Shown: positions 18,601 through 27,569, counted from the first letter of the stretch. The stretch: DNA of 37,475 nt from CAZDET01 sp964504335 (GCA_964504335.1 CAZDET010000052.1:1-37475), one strand, 5' to 3'. The notes: generated by a model from the letters alone, not told the origin. A program made the numbers and translations.

Positions 18601-19008
18601 ATTGATCGAAGCGAGGAGCAGAGAGGTATCTTGCTGGCTTTGGTCTGCCTGCTTTTTGAGTTGAAGGATATTGAGCAGCTTGTCCTTGACATTCGCGAAA
18701 TGGTCGCCGATAATGCTGGCCGCCTGCTCGTGCGAAATGCGCTTTCCGAGCTGAAAATAGCGAAAGAGCGGATGCAACACCCACGCATAGAGGGCCACAG
18801 CACTAATGCCCAGAAAGGAAAAAAACAAGACCTTCCGACCGGTCGTGTCGAAGTAAGAATAGTATTCCAGCACATTGATCGCCAGAAAGAGGACTAAAAT
18901 TAATCCAAGGCTATATAGGGCACCTCGAATGACCTGATTGATATAGTACTTGCGGATGAACTGATCCAGCTTTTCAATCAGTTGTTGATAACTATCCCTG
19001 TTTGCCAT
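15670..19008 (-). CDS. DUF4175-like membrane protein with long Gln/Glu-rich coiled coil
   Basis: This conserved Bacteroidota protein of about 1112 residues resembles those annotated DUF4175 or hypothetical. The N-terminus has two adjacent membrane helices (about 25-47 and 60-82) and a third at about 165-185 ending LLLVLLWAAPSLIL. Beta-rich extracytoplasmic domains run to about 520. From about 530 to 1060 the sequence is a long coiled coil extremely rich in Glu, Gln, Lys and Leu, with Gln/Met runs around 780-820 and 930-1010. I take the ATG at 19008 rather than an upstream in-frame TTG. The role is unknown; architecture suggests a periplasmic scaffold or envelope-spanning rod anchored in the inner membrane. 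The protein is on its own, 163 bp before the RsbW-like gene. Confidence 0.83.
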   Translation of the reverse strand: MANRDSYQQLIEKLDQFIRKYYINQVIRGALYSLGLILVLFLAINVLEYYSYFDTTGRKVLFFSFLGISAVALYAWVLHPLFRYFQLGKRISHEQAASIIGDHFANVKDKLLNILQLKKQADQSQQDTSLLLASINQKTEEIRPVPFKAAIDLGQNRRYLKYALPPLLLLLVLLWAAPSLILDSTERLIYNGREFLRPAPFQFVIDESELSVAQFNDYPLTIDVTGDQLPNEVFIEIDGYQYRAQKKAPNQFEYVFKNVQDAVRFQLRAGEVSSITYSLDVLRKPNITDFEIKVDYPAYTGRSDESLNNIGDLTVPVGTELNWVFNTENTDRIEVQFSDEETPQELRRFSDDLFTTNRRILEALGYKLFASNTLLPRADSVGYRINVIPDLYPEIKVERFQDSTQRKVLFFAGDASDDYGLSRLRFAYQVIRENEGPEETIYVPISNPGTKQTRYDYIWDLTELELNPGDQISYYFEVFDNDGVNGAKSARTGLMTFAVPTKEEIAAKAEANDNKIKDDLEQALRESDELQEELKRLREKLLQEKEVDWKTRKELEKLLQKQQEIERKINEAQKAFQENLQNEEEFRPSSPEVEEKQERLEKLFEEAAENEEMRKLMEQIEELMQELEKEDALEMMEDFQFNDEEMEMEIDRLLELFKQLELEKEMQETMDDLEELAEQQEQLSEQTQEESLSQEQLQEEQQKINDQFDQIQERLEQTEQKNQELQSPTNLDTQEEQQDAIQEELNNSKEQLRNQENQKAAQSQQKASQKMREMSSQMQQSMSGMQQQQMQEDINSLRQLLENLVGLSFDQEELIDNFEQAEINTPRYVELVQEQFKLQEDFRLVEDSLQALAKRVFQIESFVTEKVSDIKGEMRSTVEELEERRQPQAAEHQQRAMTNLNDLALMLSETMENMQQQMSSMMSAASCPKPGQQSMPGQQPKDKISQGQQQLNQEMQNMQQRMERGGERATSKEFAQMAAKQAALRRALEQKQQQLREQGKGSKELQDMIEGMDRVEEELVNKRLTTEMLNRQQQILSRLLEYEKAERERQLDEQRKSETAEQRERKMPPSMEEYIRQREAEVEMFKRVSPTLKPYYKRLVDEYFQSLRSESE

Positions 19009-19162
19009 CTCCCTCAATTTTCCGTCGGGTTAATCTGTTTATTCCAAAAGTAGATAAGCAGCTCCTGCTAATTTACAAAAAGAATGAAGGGCCTACTTTG
19101 GTATTTACACAACGTGCGAAATGCGCCAAAGATGTCTGTAGCCGGATAAAAATCCACCCTTC

Positions 19163-22100
19163 CTACACCTTCGAAAGTAACCAGTGCATGGGCAGGCAGG
19201 CCATTTCCGGTCGATTATACAATTCGTAGCGCAATTCCTGCAGGGCCTTTTCGATCATGAACGTATCGATCAGGATGCGGAGATCCTGTTCAGAATTCGG
19301 AAGTAAGCCACTGCCTTCCACCGAGTTGCGGTAAGCCGTCAGAAATTCGGCGGCCAGGTGGCGGTAGGCGATTTTCAGCCAGGTTTCTATAAGTGCTTCG
19401 TTGTTGTTGCGGGCGTAGCCGTAGTCTTCTTTGAAGACGTAGCGGAAGGCATAGTCGAATGACCGAATCACGCTGGCCAGATCTTTCGCCGGCGATCGCA
19501 GGAGGCGGCGCTGTGAGAAGGGCTGCTCGGGATCGCCGTCGAAGTTGAGAATGGCAAAGTCATCATCGACGATGGCCATGTTGATCAGCGTGAGGTCGCC
19601 GTGGATGCGGATCTTGTTCGCGTTGATTTTCTGCTGAAAAATCCGCTTGAGCCGTTCGAGAATGCGGTTTTCGCAATCGCGCAGGCGGTCGCAGGGCTGG
19701 CGGTCCATTTCGGGCAAATCCTTACGGTGGCGGCGCAGACTGTCCATGGTAGCGCGCACCTGCGACTTGAGGCCACTGTACAGCGATCGCTGGTAATGGA
19801 GCGAAAAGGCCTCGACGCCGAAGGCGGGATCGGCAATATCGGCCATTGTCTGATGGAAAGCGGCCACGTTGCGCCCGAGTCGGGCAACCCGAACCACGAA
19901 GCTGGTTCCCAGCAACTCCTGGAGCAATTCCGGCATGCGTTGGTAGCGCATTTCATCGTAGGGCGAAACGTCGGGGCGCTCGTATTCCTCTAGCTTACCG
20001 GAACCACTGAGGCCGGATAAATTTTCCGTTAGCCGTCTGATCTGGTCGATCATGTACTCCCAGCCACCGCCCTGCGTTTCCAGCCGGTCTTCGATGAAGT
20101 AAAGGGTCATGTCGGCCTGGCGGTCGGGTTGGAAAGCCAGGTTGGCCATGATGCGCGGAGCGGAAGCATACTCCCGTTCGCTGAGGATGCGCTTAATTTC
20201 GAGATCCGGTGGAGGCAGTATACCGGTGCGGCGGTAGAATTTAGCCACGAAATCGCGGTAGTGCAGCATGAAGTACTCCGGCAGACTGCGTTCGTAAATG
20301 GCTTCCTGTGTACCATTGAGCTGGAAATTCTCCCGGATGCTCACCTTGAACCGATCGTTCTGGACGATCTCCGCCAATCCATCCAGCAGATGCCGGCGGA
20401 AATACTCGTCGGTAAGGGCATCGACCAGCAGATAGATGTCTCCTGCCAACCGCACGGTACCAAGTACATCCTCGCGTTTGTGCTCGCCATTGCTGTCGTC
20501 GGAAAGGGGTAGAAAAGCGATGGGTAGCTGAATAATTTCGGGAAGCCCCTCCTTGTAATGTACCTCAAAAAAGATCCAGGCATAATGGTGCTCGCCAAAT
20601 GATAGAAAGCGGTGGTAGAGCAATTCCAGGTTCTCCAGGTACTTGGTGCGCTCACCTCCCCAACTGACCGTTTGAAGAAAGTTGGGCAGGAGTTCCTTCT
20701 CCAAGACCTTGCGGTTCTTGGGAGCCAGGAAGGATTCGTAGTCGGGAATATCGAAAACGGGGGTCTCCAGTTCGCGGCGTGGGATAACCTCCGTGGTGTG
20801 TTTTTCCATTTGCAACCAGAGGTATCCGTGGGGCGATAGGATCAGCACGTAGGGCTCGCGGCCGATATCCGGGAAGTAATGCCGCCCGAACACTTCCTTG
20901 AGGCGGTAGCCCGCAAATTCGGAAAGATCGAGCTGTACGGCCTCGGAATACCGCGACAGGCTGACGACGATGAGCATCATCTCCTCTTCGTGCTCGCGGA
21001 TGAAGGCCAGGATTTTGCCGTTATCGGGGCGAAGAAAGCGGGCGGTGCCGCGGCCGAAGACCTGATGTTGTTTGCGCTTGGCGAGAATGCGCTTCATCCA
21101 CCAGAACAGGCTGTTCTGGTTTTGTTGCTGGCGCTTGACGTTGACCGATCGGTAGGTGTATTCCGGATCGCGAATGACCGGCAGGTAGAGCTGGTGCGGA
21201 TTACCGTCCGAAAAGCCGGCATTTTCACTACCGTCCCACTGCATGGGGGTGCGCACCCCGTCGCGGTCGCCGAGGTAAAAGTTGTCACCCATGCCGATCT
21301 CGTCGCCGTAGTACAATACCGGGGTGCCCGGCAGTGAAAGCAGCAGGGCGTTGAGCAGCTTGATCTTATCGATGTCATTATCCATCAGCGGTGCCAGCCG
21401 CCGGCGGATGCCGAGGTTGATGCGCGCCGTGCGGTCCTTGGCGTAGACCTGATACATGAAGTCGCGCTCCTCATCGGTGACCATCTCGAGGGTCAGCTCG
21501 TCGTGGTTGCGCAGGAAGGTTGCCCACTGGCAGGCTTCGGGGATATCGGGCGTCTGTTCGAAGATATCGGTGATAGGGTGTCGATCCTCCATTTTGACCG
21601 CCATGTACATGCGGGGCATGAGCGGGAAGTGGTAGTTCATGTGGCATTCGTCGCCATCGCCGAAGTAGGAGGCGGAATCTTCGGGCCACATATTGGCTTC
21701 GGCCAGGAAGAGGATATTGTCGTGGTGCTGATCGACGTGTTTGCGCAGTTTTTTCAGAAAGGTGTGGGTTTCCGGAAGGTTCTCGCAGTTGGTGTTTTCG
21801 CGTTCGAACAGGTAGGGGATAGCATCCAGCCGGAAGCCGTCGATGCCCATTTCGGCCCAGTAGTCGAGAATGCGGAAGATCTCTTCCTGCACGGCGGGGT
21901 TGTCGTAGTTCAGGTCGGGTTGGTGGCTGTAGAAGCGGTGCCAGTAGTAGGCTTTGGCCACGGGATCCCAGCTCCAGTTGCTCGACTCGAAATCCTGGAA
22001 AATAATTCGAACCTCATTGTACTTATCGGGCGTATCGCTCCAGACGTAGTAGTCGCGTTCGACCGAACCGGGAGCTGCCTGGCGGGCCCGCTGAAACCAG

Positions 22101-22438
22101 GGGTGCTTGTCGCTGGTGTGATTAATCACGAGCTCGGTGATGACCTTGAGGTTGCGCCGGTGGGCTTCTTCGAGGAATTCCTTAAAATCGGCGAGCGTAC
22201 CGTAGGCCGGGCTGATATTGTAGTAGTCGGAAATATCGTAGCCGTCATCCTTGAGGGGAGAGGGGTAAAAAGGCAGAATCCAGATGGCCGTGATGCCTAG
22301 GTCTTCCAGATAGTCGAGTTTTTGGGTCAGGCCTCTGAAGTCGCCGATTCCGTCGCCATCGCTATCGTAGAACCCTTTTATATTGACTTCGTAAATGATT
22401 GCATCCTTATACCAGAGCGGCTGCCGGTGATACTGCAT
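19163..22438 (-). CDS. treS: Trehalose synthase / maltokinase fusion (TreS-Pep2 type)
   Basis: The first ~550 residues are a GH13_16 trehalose synthase, which interconverts maltose and trehalose. Nucleophile Asp205 (GIDGFRLD), acid/base Glu247 (FLAEANMW) and Asp313 (LRNHDE) are all present. Residues about 560-1091 are homologous to maltokinase (Pep2), which makes maltose-1-phosphate for GlgE-type glucan synthesis. HGD (946-948) and the RSPAKDLASVIRSFDYAFRY block are kept, but the IDFEGEP motif reads ILNFDGDP, with Asn965 replacing the metal-binding Asp. The nucleotide-binding region near 705-745 is also unlike the usual SNTSV-x-Y form. The hydrolase half should be active; the kinase half is doubtful. 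No glgE or glgB is nearby. Confidence 0.92.
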   Translation of the reverse strand: MQYHRQPLWYKDAIIYEVNIKGFYDSDGDGIGDFRGLTQKLDYLEDLGITAIWILPFYPSPLKDDGYDISDYYNISPAYGTLADFKEFLEEAHRRNLKVITELVINHTSDKHPWFQRARQAAPGSVERDYYVWSDTPDKYNEVRIIFQDFESSNWSWDPVAKAYYWHRFYSHQPDLNYDNPAVQEEIFRILDYWAEMGIDGFRLDAIPYLFERENTNCENLPETHTFLKKLRKHVDQHHDNILFLAEANMWPEDSASYFGDGDECHMNYHFPLMPRMYMAVKMEDRHPITDIFEQTPDIPEACQWATFLRNHDELTLEMVTDEERDFMYQVYAKDRTARINLGIRRRLAPLMDNDIDKIKLLNALLLSLPGTPVLYYGDEIGMGDNFYLGDRDGVRTPMQWDGSENAGFSDGNPHQLYLPVIRDPEYTYRSVNVKRQQQNQNSLFWWMKRILAKRKQHQVFGRGTARFLRPDNGKILAFIREHEEEMMLIVVSLSRYSEAVQLDLSEFAGYRLKEVFGRHYFPDIGREPYVLILSPHGYLWLQMEKHTTEVIPRRELETPVFDIPDYESFLAPKNRKVLEKELLPNFLQTVSWGGERTKYLENLELLYHRFLSFGEHHYAWIFFEVHYKEGLPEIIQLPIAFLPLSDDSNGEHKREDVLGTVRLAGDIYLLVDALTDEYFRRHLLDGLAEIVQNDRFKVSIRENFQLNGTQEAIYERSLPEYFMLHYRDFVAKFYRRTGILPPPDLEIKRILSEREYASAPRIMANLAFQPDRQADMTLYFIEDRLETQGGGWEYMIDQIRRLTENLSGLSGSGKLEEYERPDVSPYDEMRYQRMPELLQELLGTSFVVRVARLGRNVAAFHQTMADIADPAFGVEAFSLHYQRSLYSGLKSQVRATMDSLRRHRKDLPEMDRQPCDRLRDCENRILERLKRIFQQKINANKIRIHGDLTLINMAIVDDDFAILNFDGDPEQPFSQRRLLRSPAKDLASVIRSFDYAFRYVFKEDYGYARNNNEALIETWLKIAYRHLAAEFLTAYRNSVEGSGLLPNSEQDLRILIDTFMIEKALQELRYELYNRPEMACLPMHWLLSKV

Positions 22439-22535
22439 GAGAGGTAGAATTATTGAATGGGTGTATCTATACGCATAATACTAAGATCGCACGGATCCGG
22501 TTTCAAATAGGCCCTACTTATCCGTCATAATTCGA

Positions 22536-25175
22536 TCAATCCACTTCTACATCCACAAAACCACCTCCGATGTTTGAGGCAATGCCCAGGCGAATGCCAA
22601 AATCCCGGTAGGTACCATCCTGAAAAGAGGTGACAAACTCCAATCGCAGGAAGCGCAGAATATTGTCGATGGAATAACCCAACTCGAAGTAATTGTCGCT
22701 AACCGGCGTGTAGAGGTAATTCGCAAAAATATTTTCCTTGATACCGAGCAATTGTACCTCCCAAATGCGCGACAGGAGGAATTTCCGGAATTGGTAATGC
22801 GCAAAGCCCGCAGCGTATTCCTGCCGGGTAGATAGCTCGTAGTAGGGCAGCAGCCGGAAGCTGCCTACGGGATCGTTGGTAGTCAGCAGGACTTCGCCGC
22901 CGGGAAAATGCTTGTAATCCGAGAATCCGACGTACGTATCGGACAGGAACAGGCCGGCATTTAGCTTCAGGTCGACCGTGCCGCGAGCGCCGATATCGAA
23001 CTTGTGTCGGTAGGTGAAATCGACCAGGTCGTAGTCGGAGATGCTTTCTCCAATATCGGGAAAGCCCCGGCGGAAGCGCAGGGTCAGCACCGGGCTGGAA
23101 TTGGAAATCGGAATGCGTTCTTTGTTGCGCAGGCGGTATTTCTGCCAGGGTCGGGTCTCGATGGCGGCTTCTACGAAAAAGGCTCGCTCCCGATCGAGCA
23201 GCGTATCGAGTTCGACGTTCACCGGAAAGTTGGCATCGTAGATGCGGTCATCGCGGTCGAAAATGGTGAAATCCGAAGCATTCATAACCGTTCGGCGGTT
23301 GGCCCAGGTTGCTTTCATCGTAAAGTTGGCTGTTCGGTGCCAGTTGTGCCGGAACGCCCCCTGAACGAAATCGCGTTCGTAGAGGCGGATAAAGCTTCGT
23401 TCGAACAGCAATGCCCAGATGGTATTAATGGTGGGATTGATGGCCTCCTCGCGGTTGAATTGAGTGAGAAAACGCCCACCTTGCAGAGAAAACACCGACC
23501 GGCGCTCTTCCGGTCCGGTTCGGTAATTCATCACGGTTTTCCAATTCAGGCGATCCCAGGCGAATCCGTAGCGCGGCACGAAGCCGATACTAAAGGCTCG
23601 ACGGTCGCCGGTGGTGCGCAGGCGCAGGCCCGACGCCAGGCCGATGCCCTCTACGGGCGTGAATACGGGGCGGCGCAACAGGCCCTCAAAGTCGAGATAC
23701 AAACCGCTGCCGAGCTTGTAGCTTTCGCCGAAGGCGAGGGTATTAAAGAAGGAACTACCCCGCCGCTTGCGCACCGCGGAGGTATCGCCACTTTCCCGGG
23801 CGGCTTGCTCTTCCAGCTCGGCCTTGGCGATGCTGTCTTCGCGGGCGTAGCCCCGGACCTCCGTGGGCGTGAGCGGGATGGGGCGGATCGCCTGCCAGTA
23901 GGTCGAATCGCGCTCGCGCGCCGTCGAATCGACGGTAAACTCGTATTCCTCCACTACGGCAGGTTCGGGCTCTTCCTTGCGCTCTTCGCGTTCGTATTCG
24001 CGCATGAGTTTGCGCAGTTCCTTGCGGGTCAGCTCCTCTCCGTCGCTGAGGCGCTCCTCCAGCGCGGCGGCTTCGGATCGGTTTTCGGCCTCTACCGCTT
24101 TGGCCTTTTCCTTGTCGAGTTGCTCGTCGATGATGACGAAGTCGTTGGGGAGGTCGGGATTGAGCGTGATTTCGTACTGGTCGAGGTTGGCCAGGTAGAG
24201 GTATTCGAAGCCAAAGCCCAGGATTTTGCCATCTACCTCGATGCGAGCCGTGCGGGGTAGCCATACGTCTTCCCGGACGGGCGCGTAAATTTGATTTAGA
24301 TTGAAGCGAATGCCGAGTTGGTAGGTGGCCAGATCCAGGCTGTGGATGCTCCACAAGTCCTGAATAATAAAAATGTGTCCTTCAAAGACCCGGTCGCCCC
24401 GGCTGCGGGGAATGACGGCAATTTTATTGATGCCGTAGCCGCGATCTACGAAAAAGCCGTCGTGGCGGAAGCGGTAGTAGGCGAAGGCTTTTGGGGAGAG
24501 CGGCGAGATAGCATCGCCGATTTCCGGCTGGTAGAAGCTACCGCGGATGTAGTTGTTGGGGCTGGAGTCGTTGTCTTCGCCCTGCTCGTAGATGGAAATG
24601 ACGGTTTCCTTAAAGGTATTGGGCCGCTCGTACTCGATGATACTGACGGATTCGGAAACGAACGAAACCGTGGAGTCGATTCCTTCCTTCGCCAGCGCCC
24701 GGCGGGCGAAGAAGGGCGATTCCTTCAAGCGCCCCGAGCCCTTGAGGTAGACCCGGGCCTGGTAGGTGTCTACTTGCTGGCGGTGGTAGCTCGCCTTGGC
24801 AATGGCGCGGCGCATCACGGTATAGGCGGGGTCTTCTCCGCCGGCGATTACCTCTACTTCCTGTAGGCTGAGGGCCCGCTCGTTTAAGCGAACGTCCAGT
24901 ACGGTGAAGCCCTCTGCCACGCGCACCTGTTCGGTGTAGGTTTCATAACCGAGATACTGAAATACCAGGGTGTAGGCACCGGGCGGCAGGTTTATTTCGT
25001 AAAAGCCTTCCGCATTAGCTACTGCTCCGGAACCCGTTTCCCGCACGAGAATGGTGGAAAACTCCAGGCGCGTGCCATCGGTGCTTTGCACATATCCCCG
25101 GACACCGGTCGATTGAGCAGCTAAAAATTGGGCGAGCAAAAAGAACAAGCAGCTTAGGTAAAACAGTCGGGTCAT
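22536..25175 (-). CDS. CarboxypepD_reg-like / DUF5686 outer-membrane protein
   Basis: The 879-residue protein has a signal peptide (1-20, ending FLAAQ). A CarboxypepD_reg-like beta domain follows at about 24-110, with GVRGYVQSTDGTRLEFSTILVRETGSG split across its opening and GxYTLVFQYLGYET in its middle. A DUF5686 body then ends in alternating amphipathic strands (RLGIASNIGGGFVDVEVD) typical of an outer-membrane barrel. Residues about 355-405 are a very charged Glu/Lys/Arg insert that probably lies in the periplasm. Such proteins are common in Bacteroidota and lack an assigned role; no SusD partner is adjacent, so it is not a SusC pair. It is monocistronic, with 97 bp to the trehalose synthase start. 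Confidence 0.88.
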   Translation of the reverse strand: MTRLFYLSCLFFLLAQFLAAQSTGVRGYVQSTDGTRLEFSTILVRETGSGAVANAEGFYEINLPPGAYTLVFQYLGYETYTEQVRVAEGFTVLDVRLNERALSLQEVEVIAGGEDPAYTVMRRAIAKASYHRQQVDTYQARVYLKGSGRLKESPFFARRALAKEGIDSTVSFVSESVSIIEYERPNTFKETVISIYEQGEDNDSSPNNYIRGSFYQPEIGDAISPLSPKAFAYYRFRHDGFFVDRGYGINKIAVIPRSRGDRVFEGHIFIIQDLWSIHSLDLATYQLGIRFNLNQIYAPVREDVWLPRTARIEVDGKILGFGFEYLYLANLDQYEITLNPDLPNDFVIIDEQLDKEKAKAVEAENRSEAAALEERLSDGEELTRKELRKLMREYEREERKEEPEPAVVEEYEFTVDSTARERDSTYWQAIRPIPLTPTEVRGYAREDSIAKAELEEQAARESGDTSAVRKRRGSSFFNTLAFGESYKLGSGLYLDFEGLLRRPVFTPVEGIGLASGLRLRTTGDRRAFSIGFVPRYGFAWDRLNWKTVMNYRTGPEERRSVFSLQGGRFLTQFNREEAINPTINTIWALLFERSFIRLYERDFVQGAFRHNWHRTANFTMKATWANRRTVMNASDFTIFDRDDRIYDANFPVNVELDTLLDRERAFFVEAAIETRPWQKYRLRNKERIPISNSSPVLTLRFRRGFPDIGESISDYDLVDFTYRHKFDIGARGTVDLKLNAGLFLSDTYVGFSDYKHFPGGEVLLTTNDPVGSFRLLPYYELSTRQEYAAGFAHYQFRKFLLSRIWEVQLLGIKENIFANYLYTPVSDNYFELGYSIDNILRFLRLEFVTSFQDGTYRDFGIRLGIASNIGGGFVDVEVD

Positions 25176-25341
25176 ACACTATTTATTTTGCCAGGTGGTG
25201 TGCACGGGCTTTGGCGCGGGTTCGGCGAAATTTACGGCTATAAGTTGGGGGTGCCAATCGTTAAAGTACCCTTGCAAGATGTTAAGAGCGTTTTAAAATT
25301 CCGCAGCCGTACGGGAGCGACCTTTTTCGAGATTCCGATGT

Positions 25342-25349
25342 TACCTTTG
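25342..25349 (+). promoter_or_regulatory. Possible -7 element (TACCTTTG) for the mutL cluster
   Basis: TACCTTTG is an exact match to the Bacteroidota -7 consensus TAnnTTTG. It lies 82 bp before the small membrane-protein gene on the right strand, in the 255-bp gap after the divergent DUF5686 gene. A T-rich stretch about 19 bp upstream (CTTTTTCG) is a poor match to the TTTG -33 element. Chance matches are common, so confidence is low. Confidence 0.3.
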
Positions 25350-25430
25350 GAGGCGTATTATTGCTACAAAACACTGCGGAAAACCCAGAATTGGCTATCT
25401 TAACACAAGCGGCGAAGCGGCCGCGGTAAA

Positions 25431-25760
25431 ATGACACTCATGGCAGGATTTCGCTTTTTCTTCCGTGTACCGAAGCATCAAAAATTCGATTACAAGCCCC
25501 GCTACTGGGATCCGCGCAAAGAGGAACTCGCCGAGCGGTTGGAGCGAATCGACTCTCTGCAGCGCGGTGGGGTCGAAGGGGCGAAGGCGCGCATCAGCGG
25601 TGGGTTCCGACGGGGTGGTTATCTGAGTGATGCCCGCGTTCGGCAGCGCCAGGTGTTGCGCAGCAATCTGTTATTGGTTGCCGTAGTTGCGATGCTGCTC
25701 ATCCTGTGTTATGTGGTCATCAGTATCTATTTGCCGGCTCTCGAACAGCTTTTAGACTAA
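25431..25760 (+). CDS. Small single-helix membrane protein upstream of mutL
   Basis: The 109-residue protein opens with a basic/aromatic segment (FRFFFRVPKHQKFDYKPRYWDP), followed by a charged helix (KEELAERLERIDSL) and one membrane helix at about 79-100 (LLLVAVVAMLLILCYVVISIYL). Similar proteins sit immediately before mutL in many Bacteroidota and are sometimes mislabelled as riboflavin synthase beta subunit; I see no riboflavin-synthase feature. It ends 6 bp before mutL, so co-transcription is near certain. Met4 (25440) is an alternative start. Function unknown. Confidence 0.8.
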   Translation: MTLMAGFRFFFRVPKHQKFDYKPRYWDPRKEELAERLERIDSLQRGGVEGAKARISGGFRRGGYLSDARVRQRQVLRSNLLLVAVVAMLLILCYVVISIYLPALEQLLD

Positions 25761-25766
25761 CACCAG

Positions 25767-27569
25767 ATGTCAGATATCATCCAGTTGTTGCCCGACGCTA
25801 TTATCAACCAGGTTGCGGCAGGGGAGGTAATTCAGCGTCCGGCTTCTGTGGTGAAGGAATTATTGGAAAATGCGATTGATGCAGGGGCATCGGCTATTCA
25901 ATTAATTGTCAAGGATAGTGGTTCCTCGCTTATCCAGGTTGTAGATGATGGCTGCGGCATGTCGGCTGGGGATGCCCGCCGGGCCTTTACCCGACATGCT
26001 ACCTCAAAGATTCGCAGTGCCGAGGATTTATTCAGTGTGCGCACCATGGGCTTCCGCGGGGAGGCGCTGGCGGCTATCGCTGCCGTGGGGCAGGTGGAAC
26101 TGCGCAGCCGGCGGCACGCCGACGAGCTCGGCACACGCATCCAAATTGAGGGGTCGGAAATCAAAGCAGAGGAGCCTTGCCAGTGCCAGCCCGGTACGAG
26201 CATTTCCATGCGCAATATCTTCTTCAACATGCCGGGTCGGCGGCGCTTCCTGAAAAAGCCCGCCGTAGAAATGCGCCACATCAACGATGAATTCGTGCGC
26301 GTCGCTCTGGCCAACCCGGATGTGTTTCTCACCTTGCACCACAACGACGCGGAAGTATACCACCTACCCAAAGCCCGGAGCCGCCAGCGGATCGTACAAC
26401 TCTTCGGGCAAAACTACAACGAGCGGCTCGTGCCCGTTCAGACGGATACCGACATCGTGCGCATTTCCGGCTACATCGGCAAACCCAAATACGCGAAAAA
26501 ATCAAGGGGCGAACAGTTCTTCTTCGTCAACGATCGCTTCATTCGCAGTGGGCAACTGCACCACGCGGTCATGAGTGCCTACGAGGATCTGCTCGCCTCC
26601 GACCAGTATCCGTTGTACGTGCTATTTATCGATACGGACCCCGATCGCATCGACGTCAATGTTCATCCCACCAAGCAACAGATTAAATTCGAAGACGACA
26701 AGCTCGTTTATCACTACCTGAAAGTGGCGATCCGACACGCCCTCGGAGAATACAGCATTATGCCCACACTCGACTTCGAGGCGGAGGGTAGCATGTCGCA
26801 ACTCCCCCTAACACCTCAGGCCTCCCGGGGCGGGGGAAGCAGTGTGGGCCAGGGTAGGAATGAATCCAGTAACCTCCGGCACTGGCAAAAACTATACGAA
26901 GGGCTCGAAGCCGCTCCTGCACCCGTGGCCCGACAAGAGTCGATTGCTTCCGCATTCGAACTGCCGAGCGATATCGGGGAAGAGGACGACCAACGGCAAA
27001 CGGAAATCAAAGAACCCTACCAGTTGCACCAGAGCTATATCGTGAGTCCGATTAAGTCGGGCTTCATGCTCATCGATCAGCAGGCTGCGCACGAGCGCAT
27101 TCTCTACGAGCAATTTCTGGCAGCACTGAAGGCGCAAGAACGCTACACGCAGCGCCGCCTGTTTGAAACTACGATTTCTCTATCGCCCGGAGAGGCGGAT
27201 ATGTTGCGCTCTATGCTGGAGGAGCTCAAACAACTTGGGTTTGAAATTGAAGCGCAGGAAGGAAATGCTTTTACCATCAACGGTTTGCCCGCGGATCTCG
27301 AACTTCAGCAGAACGAAGAATCATTAATTCAGCGCTTCCTCGATCAATTTCAGTCGGAGGATGTTCCAGATACCCAAAACGACCAGCGCATTGCTCGTTC
27401 GCTGGCGCGGGCCAGCGCCATTCGCCGCGGCCAGCCGCTCGATGTATTGGAAATGCGTTCCCTGATTGATCGACTGTTTGCCTGTGAACTTCCCTATCGC
27501 AGTCCGTTTAATCGAAAGTGTATTCTAACCTTTAAACTGGATGATCTAAACCGGCGTTTTGAGAGCTAA
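25767..27569 (+). CDS. mutL: DNA mismatch repair protein MutL
   Basis: MutL couples MutS mismatch recognition to strand incision and excision. The N-terminal GHKL ATPase shows KELLENAIDAGAS (30-42, catalytic Glu31), VDDGCGM (59-65), TRHATSKI and GFRGEAL (96-101). The C-terminal region carries a DQHA(X)2E(X)4E-like motif at 437-448 in which the His is Gln439 (DQQAAHE). The CPHGRP-type Zn motif near the end is replaced by a segment reading SPFNRKC. Both differences bear on the endonuclease function known in MutL from species without MutH. Length, 600 residues, is normal. It is the second gene of the run from 25431. Confidence 0.95.
   Translation: MSDIIQLLPDAIINQVAAGEVIQRPASVVKELLENAIDAGASAIQLIVKDSGSSLIQVVDDGCGMSAGDARRAFTRHATSKIRSAEDLFSVRTMGFRGEALAAIAAVGQVELRSRRHADELGTRIQIEGSEIKAEEPCQCQPGTSISMRNIFFNMPGRRRFLKKPAVEMRHINDEFVRVALANPDVFLTLHHNDAEVYHLPKARSRQRIVQLFGQNYNERLVPVQTDTDIVRISGYIGKPKYAKKSRGEQFFFVNDRFIRSGQLHHAVMSAYEDLLASDQYPLYVLFIDTDPDRIDVNVHPTKQQIKFEDDKLVYHYLKVAIRHALGEYSIMPTLDFEAEGSMSQLPLTPQASRGGGSSVGQGRNESSNLRHWQKLYEGLEAAPAPVARQESIASAFELPSDIGEEDDQRQTEIKEPYQLHQSYIVSPIKSGFMLIDQQAAHERILYEQFLAALKAQERYTQRRLFETTISLSPGEADMLRSMLEELKQLGFEIEAQEGNAFTINGLPADLELQQNEESLIQRFLDQFQSEDVPDTQNDQRIARSLARASAIRRGQPLDVLEMRSLIDRLFACELPYRSPFNRKCILTFKLDDLNRRFES

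Noticed and set aside
23004..24260. Long (418-residue) plus-strand frame opposite the DUF5686 gene
   Set aside because: It is a shadow of a clearly coding minus-strand gene in high-GC codons; its translation has no family features.
22536..25175. SusC-type TonB receptor
   Set aside because: The CarboxypepD_reg-like domain is shared, but there is no plug-domain signature and no SusD gene adjacent; the body fits DUF5686.
25188..25403. Possible 71-residue gene between the DUF5686 gene and the mutL cluster
   Set aside because: Only a TTG start, no recognisable motif, and it covers the region expected to hold divergent promoters.
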